Shown piece by piece: positions 31,960 to 40,252 of a stretch of 64,000 bases of DNA. Below the pieces are notes generated by a model, which had not been told where the DNA came from, did not search any database, and saw only the letters and a program-made list of their open reading frames with translations. Position 1 is the stretch's first letter. Every line of letters starts with the position of its first letter. The stretch comes from Aliamphritea ceti. Its GTDB lineage: Bacteria > Pseudomonadota > Gammaproteobacteria > Pseudomonadales > Balneatricaceae. The position numbers and the translations under genes are program-made. The stretch spans positions 1,674,001 to 1,738,000 of the forward strand of contig NZ_AP025282.1 of assembly GCF_024347215.1 (NCBI RefSeq), read 5' to 3'.

Positions 31960-31980
31960 CAGGCAGGTTTTCCAGGGTGT

Positions 31981-32421
31981 TTACCAGTGCCCGGTATTCT
32001 CCATAGAGGCCCAGGGCTCAGCTGGCGCCAGTGACTCACCTTTTTGCAGTAACTCAATAGAGATGTTATCCGGGGAGCGCACAAACGCCATATGACCGTC
32101 ACGGGGTGGGCGGTTGATAGTGACACCGGCATCTTGCAGTTTCTGGCAAAGGCTGTAGATATCATCTACCTCAAATGCCAGATGGCCGAAGTTGCGGCCT
32201 TCATCGTATTCTTCCGGGTCCCAGTTGTAAGTGAGCTCTAGCAGCGGACTCTGATGTTCGCGGGCGTGAGCTTCATAGTGAGGATCAGCCAGAAAGCACA
32301 AAGTGAAGCGACCGCCTTCATATTCGTTACGTTTGGTTTCAACCAGGCCGAGCAGATCGCAATAAAATTTCAGAGATGCGTCCAGGTCGTTTACCCGAAC
32401 CATAGTGTGTAGATAGCGCAT
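31981..32421 (-). CDS. gloA: Lactoylglutathione lyase (glyoxalase I)
   Basis: A 146-residue VOC-fold enzyme that isomerises the methylglyoxal-glutathione hemithioacetal to S-lactoylglutathione. Signatures: LHTMVRVNDLDASLKFYCDL with the first metal His, LLELTYNWDPEEYDEGRNFG with the Glu ligand, GHLAFEVDDI with the second His, and DNISIELLQ with the last Glu. Length is slightly above E. coli GloA (135). The start has a GAGG site upstream. It is a single-gene unit. Confidence 0.93.
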   Translation of the reverse strand: MRYLHTMVRVNDLDASLKFYCDLLGLVETKRNEYEGGRFTLCFLADPHYEAHAREHQSPLLELTYNWDPEEYDEGRNFGHLAFEVDDIYSLCQKLQDAGVTINRPPRDGHMAFVRSPDNISIELLQKGESLAPAEPWASMENTGHW

Positions 32422-32554
32422 GGTGGCCTCGTTGTCGTGGAGAGAGTGTTGAGAGTGACGAGTGTTTTCTGCGGCTTTGGCCGTCTCTTGTCATCTGCCT
32501 GATTCTACATAAGTTGCCCGTAATATTGCAGATAAGAATACAGCGTATTGTTAG

Positions 32555-32926
32555 TCAGATGATCCACCAAAAGAATCCGATAACTGAAGCTGCAATCGCC
32601 ATTGAAATTGTCAGCAGATAAAGGGCAATCAACAGACTGTAGTATTTGACCGCGAGATAACCTGCCCCAAGTGCAAAGCCTCCGCCCAGCATGGACTGAA
32701 GCCAGCCCGGCCAGAGGCCGGGGTGGTTGCTAAAGGCGAATACAGCCAGGGTTGAAAGGGTTACTGCCAGCAGAAAATCCAGACCAATACGACGTATTAG
32801 CGGGTCTGGCTTGAGCGAGGGTACAGACGATGACTTTGCCACCGGCGCATCATCGCGAATAAAAATTGCCTGGTAGGGATGTTCGTTATCAAAGTGCAGC
32901 GTATAGCGCGGAAGTTTCGCATTCAT
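32555..32926 (-). CDS. Hypothetical membrane protein
   Basis: A 123-residue protein with a soluble N-terminus of about 45 residues and three hydrophobic segments (IGLDFLLAVTLSTLAVFAFS, a Gly/Ala-rich helix GGGFALGAGYLAV, and LLIALYLLTISMAIAASVIG). No family is recognised. AAAGGA lies 9 nt before the ATG. It is monocistronic; the adjacent gap 32927-33176 shows nothing else. Confidence 0.75.
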   Translation of the reverse strand: MNAKLPRYTLHFDNEHPYQAIFIRDDAPVAKSSSVPSLKPDPLIRRIGLDFLLAVTLSTLAVFAFSNHPGLWPGWLQSMLGGGFALGAGYLAVKYYSLLIALYLLTISMAIAASVIGFFWWII

Positions 32927-33176
32927 AAGCAGTCCTTTTATTTAACATGGCTTTAAGTATAGGAAGGACTTTTGTTAACTATTTGAAAATAAGTAATTTA
33001 TTGTATGAACTTTATGTGACAGCCTGCGAAACAGGTATTGAAGACAGGGACTGCGTTTGTTTAGTGTGGCAAGAATTTACCTGGGTGCTTGCTTAGTATA
33101 AAAAGCGAGGAGGGATTGGCTAGAGTTGAATCTCCTGCGAGTGATGACCAGAAAGCTGCTTGTATCGCCAAACGAA

Positions 33177-33200
33177 AACGGCCGCTGAGTAGCGGCCGTT
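33177..33200 (-). terminator. Terminator of the pxp/D-glutamate operon
   Basis: AACGGCCGCT and AGCGGCCGTT form a perfect stem with loop GAGT just past the DUF4392 gene's stop codon. The minus-strand U-run is interrupted (TTTCGTTT). Confidence 0.75.
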
Positions 33201-33219
33201 GTTAAGAGTAGAAGGGCGA

Positions 33220-34068
33220 TTAAGCCATGCCGATGATCTTACGCAGTTCCAGCAGTACAGATTCACCTTCTTCCATTGGCAGACCGTCTTCAGTCAGTTC
33301 GTTCAGACGGGTTACACCGTCGACGCTACCCAGACCAGACAGGTATTCCAGAATTTCCAGTGGCTTCACTGCTTCAAGCAGGTCAATGTTGTTCCACAGG
33401 CTAAGGAAAGACATGATGCCGTATGCACCCCAGTTAGATACGTCTGCGATGCACAGTTCGTCCACGCGGGTAGATGCAGACACAATGTCCAGATCTTTCA
33501 GGGCTTCGGTGATGTTGCCCATGCCGATTTCGTTACCGCCGTCGCCGATGCCGATTGTTGGGCATTTAGCGTTGTTAATGAAGGTATCGAAGCAAGCGGT
33601 ACGTGGGCTGATGCTTTCGCCACGCATGTTGTAGTAACCGCCATCAGCAGCCTGACCTGGGCGTTCGATAGACAGAACGGCATCCGGATTGTAGTGATAC
33701 AGTGCCTGGAAAGCTTCCAGTTTACGTTCCTGGTGTTCGCCTACACGGATTTCGTGTACACGGAAGTCTTTCATCAGTGCCTGGGATACCGGTGGTCCAC
33801 ATACAATGACTGGTGTTGCACCTAAGGTTTCCAGCGCACGGTAAAGAGCGATAGCGCCAACAGGGCCATCGGTTTCGAAAGTATCAACGACCGGAAAACC
33901 GGTGCCGATCAGAACGTGACCTTTACATTTGTTGAGGATACGCGCTGCACGCAGGTAGTAACCGGTTTGCAGAGCAGGCTGAACGGTTTTCATACCGCGC
34001 AGGTTACGGGCTACCAGAGCATCTTCGATTTGCTGGCTCAGCGCCGCCTCATTCACTACATTTTCCAT
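33220..34068 (-). CDS. DUF4392 protein, C-terminal-type D-glutamate cyclase
   Basis: A 282-residue DUF4392 protein. Recognisable stretches: HVLIGTGFPVVDTFETDGPV, LSIERPGQAADGGYYNMRGE, and CPTIGIGDGGNEIGMGNI. This domain is the C-terminal half of vertebrate mitochondrial D-glutamate cyclase, which converts D-glutamate to 5-oxo-D-proline. Here it is a separate gene, downstream of pxpC on the same strand, with the N-terminal half (DUF1445) at the other end of the operon. A GAGAGAT ribosome site precedes the ATG. The 216-bp gap to pxpC holds a stem-loop. Confidence 0.88.
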   Translation of the reverse strand: MENVVNEAALSQQIEDALVARNLRGMKTVQPALQTGYYLRAARILNKCKGHVLIGTGFPVVDTFETDGPVGAIALYRALETLGATPVIVCGPPVSQALMKDFRVHEIRVGEHQERKLEAFQALYHYNPDAVLSIERPGQAADGGYYNMRGESISPRTACFDTFINNAKCPTIGIGDGGNEIGMGNITEALKDLDIVSASTRVDELCIADVSNWGAYGIMSFLSLWNNIDLLEAVKPLEILEYLSGLGSVDGVTRLNELTEDGLPMEEGESVLLELRKIIGMA

Positions 34069-34165
34069 AGGTCATCTCTCTTTTTTGTCTACTTCGGCTG
34101 GTCACGCTGGCTGTTTAAGCCCGCTTTGGCTGACCAGTCTGAGTAGCGCCAAAAGTTTATTAACA

Positions 34166-34191
34166 GCTGATAGCGGTAAGCCGTTATCAGC
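34166..34191. terminator. Stem-loop between pxpC and the DUF4392 gene
   Basis: GCTGATAGCGG and CCGTTATCAGC pair (one G-U) around TAAG and are followed by seven T residues on the plus strand. The T-run is on the wrong side for the minus-strand operon, so it may block antisense transcription or act as an mRNA-stabilising hairpin. Confidence 0.55.
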
Positions 34192-34284
34192 ATTTTTTTA
34201 TATCAGTAAAACGTCAACTTACCGGCGTGTCAGATGCAGTTACTTGTCATACTGCATGCAACTTAACCGGCAGTGTTTTTTCGC

Positions 34285-35220
34285 TTATAGAGCTTCAGGC
34301 TCTGTCCGTGCGAAACGTGCCTGTTCCAGACAACGCAGGTTGTGTGCTGCGTCGATACTTATTTCTTCAAAAGATACGGCTGAGCCTGGTAGTAACTGGG
34401 TCAGGCGTGCGGTATCCATGGCGATCATGGAACCGATTTTAGGATAGCCACCAATAGTCTGACGATCGTTCAGTAGTACGATTGGCTGGCCATCTGCAGG
34501 TACCTGAATCGCGCCGTGACAAATGCCTTCAGACAGAATACCGTCAATTGATGGTGTAATCTGTGGGCCTTCCAGGCGATAGCCCATGCGGTCTGCACGG
34601 TCAGTTACCTTGTATTCGCTGCTAAAGAACAAACGTTTCTGTACATCGCTGAAAGCATCCTGTTGATAACCGGTCACAACCCGCAGTGAAACTGCAGCGG
34701 TGTAATCCGGACGGAAAGCTTCAGGCAGACGATACACTTGCTGGTCAGGAGCTGCTTCAGCAGGAAGGAAATCACCTTGCTGGAGTTTTTCACCGCTAAG
34801 ACCACCAATACCTTCACGGGTAACGGTTGCTGTACTGGTAAAGCTTTTTGCAACAGTGAAACCACCGCTAACGGCCAGATAAGCACGGGCACCGGCAGTG
34901 GAGAAGCCAATATCGATACGGTCACCGGCCTGCACTTTATGGGCGCACCAGCCTTCCTGTTCTGTGCCGTTGATTTTCAGTGGCATGGCAGCGCCAGTCA
35001 GAACGATATACGTGTCGCACTGGGCTTCCATAACCAGGCCGCCGATGCTGACTTCAAGCGCGGTTGCATTAGCGTTATTGCCAAGCAGGCGGTTAGCCCA
35101 GTCAAAGGCATTGCTGTCCAGTGGTCCGCCGGTCGTCAGACCAATACGGTGCTGACCGATACGGCCGGCATCCTGAATAAGAGTTAACAGGCCAGGCTGT
35201 AATACTTTGAATCCGCTCAT
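34285..35220 (-). CDS. pxpC: 5-oxoprolinase subunit C
   Basis: A 311-residue KipA/allophanate-hydrolase-subunit-2-type protein: VLQPGLLTLIQDAGRIGQHR, the conserved GGPLDSNAFDWANRLLGN, GGLSGEKLQQGDFLP and QTIGGYPKIG. PxpABC opens 5-oxo-L-proline with ATP to give L-glutamate. Its ATG overlaps the pxpB stop codon (TAATG), as is typical for this complex. The N-terminal Met-Ser-Gly-Phe-Lys start is supported by that coupling. Confidence 0.94.
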   Translation of the reverse strand: MSGFKVLQPGLLTLIQDAGRIGQHRIGLTTGGPLDSNAFDWANRLLGNNANATALEVSIGGLVMEAQCDTYIVLTGAAMPLKINGTEQEGWCAHKVQAGDRIDIGFSTAGARAYLAVSGGFTVAKSFTSTATVTREGIGGLSGEKLQQGDFLPAEAAPDQQVYRLPEAFRPDYTAAVSLRVVTGYQQDAFSDVQKRLFFSSEYKVTDRADRMGYRLEGPQITPSIDGILSEGICHGAIQVPADGQPIVLLNDRQTIGGYPKIGSMIAMDTARLTQLLPGSAVSFEEISIDAAHNLRCLEQARFARTEPEAL

Positions 35221-35909
35221 TACAGTTCGCCTCCCAGAGACAGAAATTCATCACGTTCAATCGGCTGGAAGCGAATTCTGTCACCGACCTGTACAGGCAT
35301 GCTTGGTGTCGCTTCAGGGTTGAACATTCGGGTAGGGCATAAACCGATCAGGTTCCAGCCGCCTGGAGATACTGCCGGGTAAACGGCGGTCTGACGGTCA
35401 GCAATAGCGACTGCACCACGGGGGACTTTCTGACGGGGAGTTGAAAGACGTGGCGCAGCAATGCGCTCGTCTACTTCGCCCAGATAAGCGAAGCCCGGTG
35501 CAAAGCCGATGGCATAGACCCGGTATTCCATTTCACTGTGGATCTTAATGACCTCTTCCACGCTCAGGTTGGCACGGTTAGCCAGATCTTCGAGGTCCGG
35601 GCCTGATTCAGTGCTGTAGTAAGCTGGCAGGCTCACCAGGCGACCTTCAGACGTTTCGCCTTCTGTCTGATCGCTCAGTGCTGTGCGAATACGGCGACGT
35701 ACTTCCAGATGGTCGCAGGCTAATGGATTAAAGATCACTAACAGAGATGCGTAAGAAGGCACCATGTCGATCAGCACATCGGAGAGCGCCGTTTCCAGAG
35801 CATCTACTGCCTGCTGAACTTTGGCTGATACCGCAGGGTCGGTTTTTTCACCGAAATAAAGTATCAGGGCGTTTTCGCCAGCAATCTCGAGTTTCATTGC
35901 TGCACTCAT
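35220..35909 (-). CDS. pxpB: 5-oxoprolinase subunit B
   Basis: A 229-residue KipI/allophanate-hydrolase-subunit-1-type protein. Signatures: LVIFNPLACDHLEVRRRI, VYAIGFAPGFAYLGEVDERI, RVPRGAVAIADRQTAVYP-like PRGAVAIADRQTAVYP, and SPGGWNLIGLCP. It forms the PxpB-PxpC part of the ATP-dependent oxoprolinase. Its start overlaps the pxpA stop codon (ATGA); a second in-frame ATG lies four codons in. Confidence 0.94.
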   Translation of the reverse strand: MSAAMKLEIAGENALILYFGEKTDPAVSAKVQQAVDALETALSDVLIDMVPSYASLLVIFNPLACDHLEVRRRIRTALSDQTEGETSEGRLVSLPAYYSTESGPDLEDLANRANLSVEEVIKIHSEMEYRVYAIGFAPGFAYLGEVDERIAAPRLSTPRQKVPRGAVAIADRQTAVYPAVSPGGWNLIGLCPTRMFNPEATPSMPVQVGDRIRFQPIERDEFLSLGGEL

Positions 35910-36643
35910 GATTTGATCATCTCGCGGATTTCCTGAATGGCGTTAACACCATCCATGTTGTCGCCATGAACACACAGAGTATCTGCACGCAGGTTGAGGA
36001 TATTGCCGCTTACCGTTGTGATAGTACCCTGGTCTTTAAGCTGTTTAACCTGAGCCAGCATTTTTTCTTTGGTGTGAACGGCACCGGGTTTGCTGCGTGC
36101 CAGTAATTTGCCGTCGTCGTCGTAGCAGCGGTCAGCAAAAATTTCGAACCACAAAGAAATACCTGCTGCGTCAGCTTCAGCCTGAATGGTTTCGGCTTCC
36201 GGTGTGCTTTGCAGCATCAGAACCAGCGGACGGTGGTAAGACGCAATAGCTTCCATGATGACTTTACGTACGTCAGCATTGGCCATCATGTCGTTGTACA
36301 TAGCGCCGTGCGGTTTAACGTAAAACAGTGACAGGCCCATGCTGGCTGCCATGCCGTCAATCGCAGCAATCTGATACATCACCATAGCTTTCAGTTCAGC
36401 AGGGGATGCCTTGATGCTACGGCGGCCAAAGCCAACCAGATCCGGATAACCCGGATGTGCGCCGATAGTTACATCATTTTCTTTTGCTAGTTTCAGGGTC
36501 TTTTCCAATACCAGCGGATCGCCAGCGTGGAAGCCACAGGCAATGTTCGCCTGATCGATATGTGGCATAACCGCTTCATCCAGACCCATTTTCCAGGAGC
36601 CGAAGCTTTCACCTAAGTCACAGTTGAGTTGTAACGTCATCAT
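35906..36643 (-). CDS. pxpA: 5-oxoprolinase subunit A (LamB/YcsF family)
   Basis: A 245-residue protein with the LamB/YcsF signature LNCDLGESFGSWKMGLDEAV, IDQANIACGFHAGDP (metal-site His), VTIGAHPGYPDLVGFGRR and YVKPHGAMYNDM, a polysaccharide-deacetylase-like barrel. It supplies the ring-opening or phosphorylation component of PxpABC. It lies 21 nt after the DUF1445 stop codon; GGAGA precedes the ATG. Confidence 0.95.
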   Translation of the reverse strand: MMTLQLNCDLGESFGSWKMGLDEAVMPHIDQANIACGFHAGDPLVLEKTLKLAKENDVTIGAHPGYPDLVGFGRRSIKASPAELKAMVMYQIAAIDGMAASMGLSLFYVKPHGAMYNDMMANADVRKVIMEAIASYHRPLVLMLQSTPEAETIQAEADAAGISLWFEIFADRCYDDDGKLLARSKPGAVHTKEKMLAQVKQLKDQGTITTVSGNILNLRADTLCVHGDNMDGVNAIQEIREMIKS

Positions 36644-36664
36644 CTATTCTCCAGTGTGGCCTGA

Positions 36665-37453
36665 TTACAGTACGGCCAGGCGGCTATTTGGCAGGTCGGT
36701 AATTAACATGTGGCCTGGGCTGTGGGTAATGCAAAAGTCTGGTTTAGCCTGTTCGATGGCAACCTGTGGTGTAACACCGCATGCCCAGAATACTGGCAGC
36801 TCGCCTTCTTTAATGGTGACAGCATCGCCGAAATCAGGGTTGTTGATGTCACTGATACCGATCTGTGAAGGATCGCCAAGATGCAGTGGTGCACCGTGTA
36901 CGGATGGGAAGCGGGTGCAGATCTGTACAGCACGGATAGCATCAGCCGCTTTCATTGGGCGCATGCTTACCACAGTTGTACCGTGGAAACGGCCAGCGCT
37001 GCGGCAATCAATGTTGGTACGGTACATAGGCACGTTTACACCTTCAGTGATGTTACGTACTTCCAGACCGTCGGCAATCAGTGCTTCTTCGAAGGAGAAA
37101 GAACAACCCAGAACGAAAGTCACCAGATCATCGCGCCAGTAATCTTTAACGTCTGCTACTTCAGCAGTCATTACGCCGTTCTCGTAAATACGGTACTTAG
37201 GAATGTCGCTACGGATATCCAGGTCTTCACCCAGATCTGGCAGCATAAATGCACCAGGCTGGCTGGACATGCCAACAATCGGGCATGGTTTAGGGTTTAG
37301 CTGACAAAACTGCAGAAAATCATTTGCCCATTCTTTTGGCATGATCGCCAGATTGCCCTGTACAAAACCCTGAGCGAAACCTGAAGTGTTACCAGCGAAT
37401 TCACCGCTGCGGATTTGCTGGCGAATTGCCAGTGGCGTCATATCTGCGTTCAT
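36665..37453 (-). CDS. DUF1445 putative hydro-lyase, N-terminal-type D-glutamate cyclase
   Basis: A 262-residue DUF1445 protein: IRQQIRSGEFAGNTSGFAQG, QGNLAIMPKEWANDFL, FVLGCSFSFEEALIADGLEV, VVSMRPMKAADAIRAVQIC and VFWACGVTPQ. The family is annotated as putative hydro-lyase; its closest characterised relative is the N-terminal half of D-glutamate cyclase. As first gene of the operon it precedes pxpABC and the DUF4392 gene. A cyclase working with, or against, oxoprolinase would link D-glutamate, 5-oxoproline and L-glutamate. AGG lies 6 nt before the ATG. Confidence 0.9.
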   Translation of the reverse strand: MNADMTPLAIRQQIRSGEFAGNTSGFAQGFVQGNLAIMPKEWANDFLQFCQLNPKPCPIVGMSSQPGAFMLPDLGEDLDIRSDIPKYRIYENGVMTAEVADVKDYWRDDLVTFVLGCSFSFEEALIADGLEVRNITEGVNVPMYRTNIDCRSAGRFHGTTVVSMRPMKAADAIRAVQICTRFPSVHGAPLHLGDPSQIGISDINNPDFGDAVTIKEGELPVFWACGVTPQVAIEQAKPDFCITHSPGHMLITDLPNSRLAVL

Positions 37454-37627
37454 AATAAACCTTAATCTGAAACGGCTTAGCCGCTATTGTCTTTATTGTC
37501 TTGGTCAGGCTGCTCTGAGCATAAAGTATATGCGTCTTATTGAATGCAGCCAGCGGGAACTAGCAGACAGGACCAGCGGTTCTGTCTGAAGATGAATAAC
37601 TGTGCAGGAAAAGCTTGACTGACAGGC

Positions 37628-37810
37628 TTATGCCCGTTGAGTTAACCACTGATCAACTGCTTGTTTTGAGCGGGCAAAGAATACCACCCGGGCAACGGTG
37701 CTCAGCGCGCCATTGTGGTTTACATTACGACGGTAAACCCACCAGCTGTCATTGGCTTTTTCGACAACTTCATCAACGTGGCGGATTTGTTGAAACTGGT
37801 GAAAGGGCAT
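37628..37810 (-). CDS. Small hypothetical protein
   Basis: A 60-residue ORF on the minus strand. Codon use matches neighbouring genes closely (GAA, AAA, CGT, GTT, CAG), which is why it is kept. The predicted peptide is basic and aromatic, with VDEVVEKANDSWWVYRRNV and ARVVFFARSKQAVDQWLT. No family is recognised. An in-frame ATG four codons upstream (37822) is an alternative start; neither has a strong ribosome site. No partner gene is evident. Confidence 0.5.
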   Translation of the reverse strand: MPFHQFQQIRHVDEVVEKANDSWWVYRRNVNHNGALSTVARVVFFARSKQAVDQWLTQRA

Positions 37811-38027
37811 GGCTGTTCGCATGGCTGCTTATTCTCGTATTTGGCTCGCGAAAAAAGTATCTCGGATTGACAGTTTTACCTGTGGCAGTGACGGCTGTCT
37901 AATGAATAATCGTTGCCAGATCTGATAATATTTATTTATCAGATCTGTTTGTTGAGGTCTGCCGACAAACCGCTTGGGGCAATGTTTTGAAAACGGGTGT
38001 TTCTGGCAGTTTTTTTGGTTCCTGATA

Positions 38028-38055
38028 TTGACAAAAAATCAGGTGAAGGTATTAT
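38028..38055 (+). promoter_or_regulatory. Sigma-70 promoter of tRNA-Glu
   Basis: TTGACA (38028-38033) and TATTAT (38050-38055) are 16 bp apart, followed by a GC-rich discriminator (GCCCCGTCC), typical of stringently controlled stable-RNA genes. The start would be near 38062, leaving an 88-nt leader. Confidence 0.8.
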
Positions 38056-38149
38056 ACGCCCCGTCCTTAGGATGACCTGAAGAAAACAGTTATTTACTTA
38101 TTTACAAGTACTTAAAGGTTACGTCTGAAGTGAGATTCCTATCTGCAGC

Positions 38150-38225
38150 GTCCCATTCGTCTAGTGGTCTAGGACACCGCCCTTTCACGGCGGTAACAGG
38201 GGTTCGAACCCCCTATGGGACGCCA
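38150..38225 (+). tRNA. tRNA-Glu (anticodon TTC)
   Basis: A complete 76-nt cloverleaf: acceptor GTCCCAT/ATGGGAC, anticodon stem around CTTTCAC with anticodon TTC, TTCGAAC T-loop, discriminator G and an encoded CCA end at 38223-38225. It is a single tRNA gene, not in an rRNA operon within this window. No duplicated 3' end (att site) was noticed nearby. Confidence 0.97.
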
Positions 38226-38464
38226 TTTTCTCTTCTTGTTTTTTCTATCTGTTTTGCACTTATCCCGTATTTTTCTCACCGATTTTGTGCCCATTCCGGT
38301 GATATTCTCATTTATCTGCCATACTTTATTTCAAGATCAGGCTTCTGTTTGCTATGAGTTTGGCTATCAGGCTGCTTCAAAAGCGTTGCGCTGTTAGTCC
38401 GGTGAGATAGCTGGCCTGAGTTGTAGCAAGCTGTATAGCTGTGAGCGAGATAGAGGGTGAGCCT

Positions 38465-38887
38465 ATGTTTACCAATCACCAGTCACTGGATCTGGACCGA
38501 ATTGCTTTATTGGCGACGACTAAGCCGGATGTGATCGACCGCTATTTGCGTTTTAAAGTGCGCCAGATTCTTAATCAGGCAAAGCCTGATTCACGTTTAA
38601 TGCTGGAGCGTTTGCAGTTTCGTATAGATGGTATCCGGCGTCGGGCTGGTTCACCTATGTCTGCCTGTCTGCAGATTTCAAAATTTATGCATGAGCAGCT
38701 CTGGGAGCTGAATGATGTACTGAAAAATGGTGTTGCGCTGACGCATCCTAAAGGGGTTGCGAATGTTGCAGAGGATAGGCCAGAGCCACCTGCTTCAGAA
38801 GTGCCTTCGCTTAAGGCGAAGGTGCTGCCGTTTAAGCGTAAGCTGGACAGGCATTTGCCGGATAACCATAAGCCAGATAGACATTAG
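38465..38887 (+). CDS. DUF3135 family protein
   Basis: The protein has the compact helical pattern of DUF3135: LDLDRIALLATTKPDVIDRY, LMLERLQFRIDGIRRRAGSP and QISKFMHEQLWELNDVLKNG. A Pro/Lys-rich, probably disordered tail follows (about 45 residues, ending KLDRHLPDNHKPDRH). Function is unknown. The ATG at 38465 has GAGGGTGAG upstream; a GTG eight codons earlier is an alternative. It is a single gene ending in a terminator. Confidence 0.82.
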   Translation: MFTNHQSLDLDRIALLATTKPDVIDRYLRFKVRQILNQAKPDSRLMLERLQFRIDGIRRRAGSPMSACLQISKFMHEQLWELNDVLKNGVALTHPKGVANVAEDRPEPPASEVPSLKAKVLPFKRKLDRHLPDNHKPDRH

Positions 38888-38933
38888 GCTTTAATGCGAA
38901 CTTTGAGGTTTTTGGAGAGAATGCCGTCAGGCT

Positions 38934-38971
38934 AAAAAACCGCAATTATCTCGGGGGTGGTTGTGGTTTTT
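38934..38971 (+). terminator. Terminator after DUF3135 gene
   Basis: AAAACCGCAA and TTGTGGTTTT pair (one mismatch) around a G-rich loop and are followed by a T-rich stretch. Confidence 0.7.
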
Positions 38972-39057
38972 CTTTATTAAATATTGTCTGCCGTTTTTGT
39001 GTAAAAGCTTTATATAAAAACAGGCAGATAATTGCTGTGCTGGTGGAGCGCCCCAGC

Positions 39058-39087
39058 AAAAAAGCCACCTGTGAAGGTGGCTTTTTT
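39058..39087. terminator. Bidirectional terminator after fdsD
   Basis: AAAAAAGCCACC and GGTGGCTTTTTT pair around TGTGAA. It ends the minus-strand fds operon. Confidence 0.92.
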
Positions 39088-39103
39088 GTGTCTGCAGAAA
39101 TAT

Positions 39104-39325
39104 TTATTTCGGCAGTTGAGTAACCGCCAGACGGGCGATATCGTTCAGTTCTTCGCCACCTTCACTCAGATACGCATTGATCTGCTGCTTCATTGGGCGT
39201 GCCCAGAAGCGAGTGATGTGTGACGCGACAGCTGCAGCTGCGTCGTCAGCAGTGCCAACATGAACGTTGTTGTCTGCAATTTGATTAACCATTTTAATCA
39301 GACTGCTTAGTGTTGCATTTCCCAT
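39104..39325 (-). CDS. fdsD: NAD-dependent formate dehydrogenase delta subunit
   Basis: A 73-residue FdsD-type protein: MVNQIADNNVHVGTADDAAA, VASHITRFWARPMKQQIN and a LSEGGEELNDIARLAV tail. FdsD is a small subunit or assembly factor of soluble molybdenum FDH. It is last in fdsGBA-fdhD-fdsD, 45 nt after fdhD, which matches the Cupriavidus gene order. Confidence 0.9.
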   Translation of the reverse strand: MGNATLSSLIKMVNQIADNNVHVGTADDAAAAVASHITRFWARPMKQQINAYLSEGGEELNDIARLAVTQLPK

Positions 39326-39370
39326 GGATACACTCCATTTATGACTGGCCAGTAAAGCTGGTCAGTGAAA

Positions 39371-40237
39371 TTAGTCTCTCGGTACGTCTGACCGGTTGTA
39401 AACAACATGTTTACCCTGGCGGGCAAAGCCAATCAGGTTTAAGCCTGACTGCCGTGCCAGATCCAGTGCCAGACCGGTAGGAGCAGAAACTGCCACCAGG
39501 GTCGATACGCCACAGCTACTGGCTTTATGAACCATCTCGTAGCTGGCGCGGCTGGATACCAGAGCGAAACCAGTGGTCAGATCGACCTTGTCACGTTTCA
39601 GTGCGCCGAGCAGTTTGTCGAGCGCATTATGACGGCCCACGTCTTCGCGAATCATCTGAATGTTACCGTCCAGATTACACCAGGCTGCACCGTGAAAAGC
39701 GCCGGTCAGTGATTGCAGCGGCTGTCGCTGGCTTAGCTGACCGATAGCTGTTTCTACGGCTGTCGATCCAATCAGCTCAGTTTTAGATACTTTGCGGATC
39801 GGGCGAATAGCCTGTTGCAATGATTCGGCACCGCACAGGCCACAACCAGTGCGCCCCGTCAGATTACGGCGACGTTGTTTCAGCAGAGCAGCACGCTGAC
39901 TGCTAATAGCAACCTGGATTTCGATACCGGCCGTCAGACTGTCTGTCGGACGAATCACGTCGATGCTGTAGATCTCATCGCTGTGCTCGACAATGCCTTC
40001 GCTGAGGCTAAAGCCTGTGGCGAAGTCTTCCAGATCATTTGGGCTGGCCATCATCACGGCATGAGAAATGCCGTTAAAGATCATGGCAACAGGCACCTCT
40101 TCAGCGATCTGATCTTCGGTGTCGGTTATCTGGTCCAGTTGCCGTCGGGTTACCTGAGCACCCCGGTGGCAATGTTGCAGTTCCTCCGGGAGCGTATGCT
40201 CGCCGGAGGACTGGCTGAAACGTGGTTGGGTCATCAA
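39371..40237 (-). CDS. fdhD: Formate dehydrogenase accessory sulfurtransferase
   Basis: A 288-residue FdhD/FdsC protein. The persulfide-carrying Cys pair is in GRTGCGLCGAESL (about residues 130-140). IREDVGRHNALDKLLGALKR and SRASYEMVHKASSCGVSTLV are the conserved Mo-cofactor-binding segments. It passes sulfur to the Mo-bisMGD cofactor of the dehydrogenase encoded just upstream. An adjacent second Met makes the start ambiguous by one codon. Confidence 0.95.
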   Translation of the reverse strand: MMTQPRFSQSSGEHTLPEELQHCHRGAQVTRRQLDQITDTEDQIAEEVPVAMIFNGISHAVMMASPNDLEDFATGFSLSEGIVEHSDEIYSIDVIRPTDSLTAGIEIQVAISSQRAALLKQRRRNLTGRTGCGLCGAESLQQAIRPIRKVSKTELIGSTAVETAIGQLSQRQPLQSLTGAFHGAAWCNLDGNIQMIREDVGRHNALDKLLGALKRDKVDLTTGFALVSSRASYEMVHKASSCGVSTLVAVSAPTGLALDLARQSGLNLIGFARQGKHVVYNRSDVPRD

Positions 40238-40252
40238 TGTTCTCGTGACACG

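Noticed and set aside
33199..33825. 208-codon plus-strand ORF
   Set aside because: It lies entirely antisense to the DUF4392 gene, has no recognisable domain and is explained by that gene's codon bias.
38150..38225. tRNA-Glu as an integration site for a mobile element
   Set aside because: No duplicated tRNA 3' end, integrase gene or compositional shift was noticed next to it.
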